NCBI GenBank assembly: GCA_017631855.1
Contig: JAGBSP010000023.1
Location: 1 to 64,000, forward strand
DNA length: 64,000 bases
Direction of reading: 5' to 3'
Origin: Clostridia bacterium
GTDB lineage: Bacteria > Bacillota > Clostridia > Oscillospirales > CAG-272
Part shown: positions 59,731-64,000 of the stretch, one piece after another
How the letters are laid out: every line of letters starts with the position of its first letter
Numbering within the stretch: the stretch's first letter is position 1
The notes under the pieces: model-generated
What the model was told of the DNA's origin: nothing
The model's input: only the letters and a program-made list of their open reading frames with translations
Databases searched by the model: none
Translations under genes and position numbers: made by a program

Positions 59731-61108
59731 ATCGTAAAAGTTCGTTCTTCGGTCGCACAAGCCGTCGGTAATAGATCATAAGACAAATGACGTATGCCAC
59801 AATGGTAAGCGTCCACGAAATGGGATACGACAGATACACACACTCAATGACCGGAAAGAGCTGAAATACCGTTTCGAGCCAAAGAATACGGAACGCGCAC
59901 GCGCCGAGCAAGGAAATCACCATTGCCGTAATGGATTTTCCCATACCGCGCATCGTGCCGCAACATACCTCCATGATACCGCACAAAAAATACAATAGCA
60001 TAATAAACTTCATTCTTTGGAACGCCGCTTCCATCACTGCCTCACGAATCGCACCCTCGCCCGAAACGTAAAGCCCAACGAAGAATTCACGGAACAGGTA
60101 GAAAAATACGCTCATACCAATTCCGATCACCGTCGCACAAACAGCGCAAAGAATTGTGATCCGCTTGATATTTTTGTACTTTTTCGCGCCCATATTCTGA
60201 CCAACGAAGGTCAGCGATGCGTGATACACCGCATTCATCGCGATATACACGAAGGCATCAATGTTCGCCCCCGCCGCACTTCCCGCCATCACGACGTCAC
60301 CAAAGCTGTTGATCGACGATTGAATGAGGACGTTGGAGAAGGAAAAAAGACAGCCCTGAATTCCCGAAGGAACTCCGATATAGAGGATTTTTTTGACGAT
60401 CTTTCCGTCAAGCCCAAGCTTTTTGGGAGAGAATCGAATACAGGTATCGGAGCGCATCATAAAGACGAGGATCATTCCCGCCGACAAATACTGCGACGTG
60501 ATCGTGGCAATCGCCACACCCTCAACGCCCATACCAAAGAACGCCACCAAAATCACGTTCAATACGACGTTGATCACACCCGACACCGTCAAAAAGATCA
60601 GCGGGTGCTTGGTGTCGCCCGTCGAGCGCACCATCGCGGCGCAATAGTTATAGAGCATCGACGCAGGCACACCGCAAAGAATGATGCGAAGATAAAGCGT
60701 TGCACCGGCAAGAACCGTATCGGGCGTATCCATCATCGCAAGTAGCTGAGGGGCAAAGATCACTCCGACAACCGCCACGAAAATACCGAGAATTCCCGAA
60801 AGCAATACCGAGTTATGTACCACCTTTTCCACGCGGTTCTGTTCCCCCGCACCGATTGCGTGTGCCACAAGAACCCCCGCGCCAACCGAAAGTCCCATAA
60901 AAAGACCGACGATCAGGTTGGTCAAAGAGCCCGTACATCCAACGGCGGCAAGTGCCAGCTCTCCGCGAAAGCGTCCGACCACCACAAGGTCTGCCGCGTT
61001 ATAGAGCGTCTGCAAAAGTCCCGTCAGTACCAAAGGAATCATAAAAAGAATGATCTTCTTCAGAAACGGTCCTTCGGTCATATTCAATTCGCTACGCTTC
61101 GTTGCCAT
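59729..61108 (-). CDS. MATE-family multidrug/organic cation antiporter
   Basis: 459 residues with about twelve hydrophobic segments. N-terminal LTGLLQTLYNAADLVVVGRF and the mid-protein repeat FSNVLIQSSINSFGDVVMAGSA are MatE signatures. Exports drugs or metabolites using an ion gradient. GGAGGGGG precedes the ATG. No link to neighbours is evident. Confidence 0.93.
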   Translation of the reverse strand: MATKRSELNMTEGPFLKKIILFMIPLVLTGLLQTLYNAADLVVVGRFRGELALAAVGCTGSLTNLIVGLFMGLSVGAGVLVAHAIGAGEQNRVEKVVHNSVLLSGILGIFVAVVGVIFAPQLLAMMDTPDTVLAGATLYLRIILCGVPASMLYNYCAAMVRSTGDTKHPLIFLTVSGVINVVLNVILVAFFGMGVEGVAIATITSQYLSAGMILVFMMRSDTCIRFSPKKLGLDGKIVKKILYIGVPSGIQGCLFSFSNVLIQSSINSFGDVVMAGSAAGANIDAFVYIAMNAVYHASLTFVGQNMGAKKYKNIKRITILCAVCATVIGIGMSVFFYLFREFFVGLYVSGEGAIREAVMEAAFQRMKFIMLLYFLCGIMEVCCGTMRGMGKSITAMVISLLGACAFRILWLETVFQLFPVIECVYLSYPISWTLTIVAYVICLMIYYRRLVRPKNELLR

Positions 61109-61225
61109 CGTCCCCCTCCGTTCTATCCGAAAAAAGTTTTCCTTCCTCGTTCATTATAGCACGAAACGGGGGAAAGTCAACCCTTTTCGAAAAACTTTTA
61201 TTCAAAGAAAAATTTCCGAGGAAGA

Positions 61226-61254
61226 TTGACAAAAAAGTCCTTGTATGCTATAAT
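61226..61254 (+). promoter_or_regulatory. hisS promoter
   Basis: Perfect TTGACA (61226-61231), 17-base spacer, perfect TATAAT (61249-61254). Confidence 0.82.
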
Positions 61255-61300
61255 AAAATGAATATGCTTATTATGTTTTTATTGGAAAGGATTTAAAAAA

Positions 61301-62602
61301 ATGTGCGCTCAGCTTCTCTCTACCAAGCCCTATAAAGGTACCCGTGACTTCTACCCCGACGAAATGCGTCTTCGCAATTGGTTCTTCGGAAAGATCCGTT
61401 CGACGCTCGAGGGTGCCGCATTTGACGAATACAACGGTCCGATGCTCGAAAGCCTTGAACTCTACGCCGCAAAAAGCGGTGAGGAGATCGCGACCAAGCA
61501 GACCTATAACTTTATGGACCGCGGTGACCGTATGGTTGCCATCCGTCCCGAAATGACGCCCACCGTTGCAAGAATGGTGGCGGGCAAAATGAATGAGCTC
61601 AATTTCCCGCTCCGCTGGTTCTCGATTCCGAATATGTATCGCTACGAGGCAACGCAGAGAGGAAGACTGCGCGAGTTCTGGCAGCTCAACGTCGACATCT
61701 TCGGCTGTGACACCTACGAGGCTGACCTTGAGATCATCGTCAGTGCGATCCGCATTATGAAATCCTTTGAGGCAACCGAGGAGATGTTCACCGTCCGAAT
61801 CAACAACCGCCGCTTCTTCAACGACGTCGTTTCGGCAATCGCAGATAAGGACGCCGAGGGAAGCAAGGCTGTTTCCAAGGTCATTGACCGCAAAAACAAG
61901 GTTTCCCGCGAGAGCTATGAAAAAGACCTTCACGATCTCGGACTTTCGGACGAGCAGATCGCAAAGATCGACGCGCTCTATGAAATGAGCGTGGAGGAGG
62001 CAACCGCGCTCTGCCCCGATTCGATCGGTGCGGGCGAGCTGCGCGATCTCTTTGCGGCACTCCGTGAGCTTGACCTTGACAAATACTGCAAATTCGACTT
62101 CGGTATCATCCGCGGTCTTGACTACTACACGGGTACCGTCTTCGAGGTATTCGACAATGCGCCCGAAAACAACCGCGCAATGTTTGGCGGCGGAAGATAC
62201 GACAATCTCGTCGGACTCTTCGTTAAGAACGCAAAGGTCTCGGGCGTCGGCTACGGAATGGGCGACGTGACGCTCGAAAACTTCCTTGTTACGCACAAGC
62301 TCGTCCCCGAACTTCTGGGAGCAGAAACCAAGGTGCTCATCACCCGCTTCTCGGACGTTCCCTACGCCGAATACGTCAAGCTGACCGAACAGCTCCGCGA
62401 CGCAGGCATTCCCGCCGCGCTCTCTATGGAGGCTAAGAAATTCGGAAAGCAGATTGAGTACGCCGTCAAGGAAAACTATACGCACGTCGTCATTATGGGC
62501 GGCACCGAGCTCGCGGCAGGCGAGGTCAAGATCAAGAACCTTGCGACCCGTGAAGAGGAAACCGTCAAGATCGACGCGCTGACCGCTTATTTCGGAAAAT
62601 AA
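61301..62602 (+). CDS. hisS: Histidyl-tRNA synthetase
   Basis: 433 residues, class II synthetase. Motif 2 region YRYEATQRGRLREFWQLN, the histidine A site FGIIRGLDYYTGTVFE and motif 3 FGGGRYDNLVG are present, followed by the anticodon-binding domain. No T-box leader fits in the short gap between promoter and start. Downstream genes follow with short gaps, so it may head an operon to the right edge. Confidence 0.96.
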   Translation: MCAQLLSTKPYKGTRDFYPDEMRLRNWFFGKIRSTLEGAAFDEYNGPMLESLELYAAKSGEEIATKQTYNFMDRGDRMVAIRPEMTPTVARMVAGKMNELNFPLRWFSIPNMYRYEATQRGRLREFWQLNVDIFGCDTYEADLEIIVSAIRIMKSFEATEEMFTVRINNRRFFNDVVSAIADKDAEGSKAVSKVIDRKNKVSRESYEKDLHDLGLSDEQIAKIDALYEMSVEEATALCPDSIGAGELRDLFAALRELDLDKYCKFDFGIIRGLDYYTGTVFEVFDNAPENNRAMFGGGRYDNLVGLFVKNAKVSGVGYGMGDVTLENFLVTHKLVPELLGAETKVLITRFSDVPYAEYVKLTEQLRDAGIPAALSMEAKKFGKQIEYAVKENYTHVVIMGGTELAAGEVKIKNLATREEETVKIDALTAYFGK

Positions 62603-62626
62603 TTCAAACAAGGAGATCCTTCTCTT

Positions 62627-63166
62627 ATGATCTATATGTTTTTAGCAGAAGGCTTTGAAGAGGTCGAAGCGCTCGCGCCCTTAGATCTTTTGCGCCGCGC
62701 GGGACTTTCGGTCACGACGGTCGGCGTTGGCGGTAAGACCGTCACGGGCGCACACGGAATCTCGGTGCTCGCCGACATTTCAGACAAAGACTATTCGGAC
62801 GATACCCCCGAGATGATTTTTCTTCCCGGTGGAATGCTCGGTACGCTCAACCTTGCCGCAAGCGAGGTTGTTCAGTCTGCCATTCAAACGGCAGTAAAGA
62901 CCAATGCCTATCTTGCCGCCATCTGTGCCGCTCCGTCCATTCTCGGCGACCTCGGACTGCTCCACGGAAAGGAAGCGATCTGCTATCCCGGCTTTGAGGA
63001 GCGTCTTATCGGTGCCAAGATTTCCAAACAGCGCGTCGTCCGCGACGGAAAAATTCTGACTGCCGCAGGTATGGGCGTTGCTGTGGAATTCGGCCTTGCC
63101 ATCATCGAAGAATTGCTTGGTAAGCAGAAAGCAGAGGAGCTTCGCCGTGCCGTGCTTGCCGACTGA
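62627..63166 (+). CDS. DJ-1/PfpI family protein
   Basis: 179 residues. AEGFEEVEALAPLDLLRRAG with the conserved Glu and AAICAAPSILG with the nucleophilic-elbow Cys (near residue 99) place it in the DJ-1/YajL branch. Possible protein or nucleotide repair/deglycase or chaperone function. It overlaps the next gene by about 20 bases. Confidence 0.9.
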   Translation: MIYMFLAEGFEEVEALAPLDLLRRAGLSVTTVGVGGKTVTGAHGISVLADISDKDYSDDTPEMIFLPGGMLGTLNLAASEVVQSAIQTAVKTNAYLAAICAAPSILGDLGLLHGKEAICYPGFEERLIGAKISKQRVVRDGKILTAAGMGVAVEFGLAIIEELLGKQKAEELRRAVLAD

Positions 63167-63743
63167 AGCCAAAAAAGAGCTTCGCCGCGCGCTCCGTGCA
63201 AAACGGCGTTCCATCGATCTGCAACAAAAAGCAGAATTGGATCAAGCTTTGGTTGCACATACGCTGACAACCAAGGAATTTGAGCGTGCTCACACGATCT
63301 TTCTCTACGCTCCGCTCTCGGACGAGCCGAATCTTCTTCCGCTTGCCGAAGAAGCGTGGAAGTTAGGAAAGCAGGTTGCTTTTCCGATCTCGCACACCGA
63401 TACGCACACCCTCAGCTTTCACACCGTTAAGTCCTTCACAGAGCTTTGCGAAGGCGCGTACGGCATTTCCGAGCCACCGCCGAGTGCGCAAACCGTCATA
63501 GCGACCAAGGATACGCTCTGCATCGTTCCCGCACTTGCATTTGACCGACACGGCTTTCGTCTCGGCTACGGCGGCGGTTATTACGACCGTCTGCTCGTAG
63601 GGTTTCAAGGAATCACACTCGGTCTTTTCTATCACGAATTTTTACAAAACGAGCTTCCCCGCGGTATCTATGACCGCGCGGTAGATCTTCTCATCACTGA
63701 AAAGGGGGTGTGCTTGCCCGATGAGATCCAAACAACAAAATAA
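63147..63743 (+). CDS. 5-formyltetrahydrofolate cyclo-ligase
   Basis: 198 residues. KKELRRALRAKRRSI at the N-terminus and the C-terminal GFRLGYGGGYYDRLL are family signatures; converts 5-formyl-THF to 5,10-methenyl-THF with ATP. The GTG at 63147 is chosen since AGAGGAG lies seven bases before it; TTG at 63156 is an alternative. It starts inside the DJ-1 gene, implying coupled translation. It belongs to the same one-carbon theme as the ZTP riboswitch. Confidence 0.9.
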   Translation: MPCLPTEAKKELRRALRAKRRSIDLQQKAELDQALVAHTLTTKEFERAHTIFLYAPLSDEPNLLPLAEEAWKLGKQVAFPISHTDTHTLSFHTVKSFTELCEGAYGISEPPPSAQTVIATKDTLCIVPALAFDRHGFRLGYGGGYYDRLLVGFQGITLGLFYHEFLQNELPRGIYDRAVDLLITEKGVCLPDEIQTTK

Positions 63744-64000
63744 TCCCATCGGAGAAAAGCAAAGCTTCACGCACAAGTTTTTTAACCGAACCGTAACGCT
63801 CCACCCCACGGTACTCGTGCTGACGACGTATTTTTTGCTCCTGCTCTCCAAGGTGATCGACCTCACGCTTCTCAACCGCGAAAACGAATATTATAGCATC
63901 GTCATTCTGCAAATGATGATCTTTCTGCTTCCCGGCGCGATCTGGTGCCGCTTCAGCGGAGAAAAATATCTCGGCGCTCTGCGGTTGCGTATGATCAAGC
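63721..64000 (+). CDS. Membrane protein, possible CPBP-family intramembrane protease (3' end missing)
   Basis: The first 93 residues are visible. A polar basic start (RSKQQNNPIGEK), then two hydrophobic segments, LVLTTYFLLLLSKVIDL and IVILQMMIFLLPGAIW, and a basic YLGALRLRMIK. This arrangement resembles the N-terminus of CPBP (CAAX-protease/bacteriocin-processing) proteins, but the catalytic motifs would lie beyond the window, so the call is tentative. ATG at 63721 overlaps the cyclo-ligase end by 23 bases. Confidence 0.55.
   Translation, partial: MRSKQQNNPIGEKQSFTHKFFNRTVTLHPTVLVLTTYFLLLLSKVIDLTLLNRENEYYSIVILQMMIFLLPGAIWCRFSGEKYLGALRLRMIK

Noticed and set aside
61109..61300. T-box leader upstream of hisS
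   Set aside because: The promoter at 61226-61254 leaves about 40 bases of leader, too short for a T-box, and no T-box core sequence is seen.

Overview
The window looks like chromosome from a spore-forming, strictly anaerobic gut Clostridia (Firmicutes). The evidence is a SpoIVB peptidase at the left edge, six oxygen-sensitive glycyl radical enzymes (GREs), AGGAGG-type ribosome sites, TTGACA/TATAAT promoters with 17-base spacers, many lipoproteins and a fucose-based sugar economy. Genus cannot be fixed from sequence reading alone.

Layout. (1) 1-632: end of spoIVB and a terminator. (2) 652-5189: a minus-strand operon of four oxidoreductases and a type I dehydroquinase-like protein, divergent from an AraC-type regulator. 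(3) 6132-22797: three transcription units, with two further AraC regulators, carrying four GREs of unrecognised function, two GRE-activating enzymes, a phosphotriesterase-like lactonase, an SMP-30-like lactonase, a serine beta-lactamase-like hydrolase, an SGNH hydrolase and an SDR. No transporter is present. This looks like an undescribed anaerobic route for a polyhydroxylated or esterified substrate and is the most novel part of the window. (4) 22842-38274: one long minus-strand bacterial microcompartment (BMC) operon of the fucose/rhamnose glycyl-radical type, driven by a strong promoter at 38246-38274. It encodes B12-independent propanediol dehydratase, its activase, a class II aldolase, Zn alcohol dehydrogenase, CoA-acylating aldehyde dehydrogenase, PduL, acetate/propionate kinase, PduS/PduT, and nine shell proteins. 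(5) 38504-47058: murD, lipoproteins, a cysteine desulfurase, tRNA-Ser(GGA), a hairpin-array/four-helix-bundle cassette and a HAD phosphatase. (6) 47062-50181: pflBA with a ZTP (pfl-motif) riboswitch. (7) 50289-64000: ybaK-like gene, a divergent type IIA topoisomerase B subunit, ptsI-ptsH, alpha-L-fucosidase and L-fucose isomerase with an AraC regulator, a MATE transporter, hisS, a DJ-1 family gene, 5-formyl-THF cyclo-ligase and a membrane protein cut by the right edge.

How they work together. Cytosolic alpha-fucosidase and FucI would supply L-fuculose. A kinase not in the window would phosphorylate it. The BMC aldolase would yield DHAP and lactaldehyde, which the encapsulated alcohol dehydrogenase reduces to 1,2-propanediol. 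The GRE dehydrates this to propionaldehyde, and PduP, PduL and the kinase convert it to propionate and ATP. PduS/PduT form a possible redox link across the shell. PflB, folate enzymes and the ZTP riboswitch form a separate formate/one-carbon branch.
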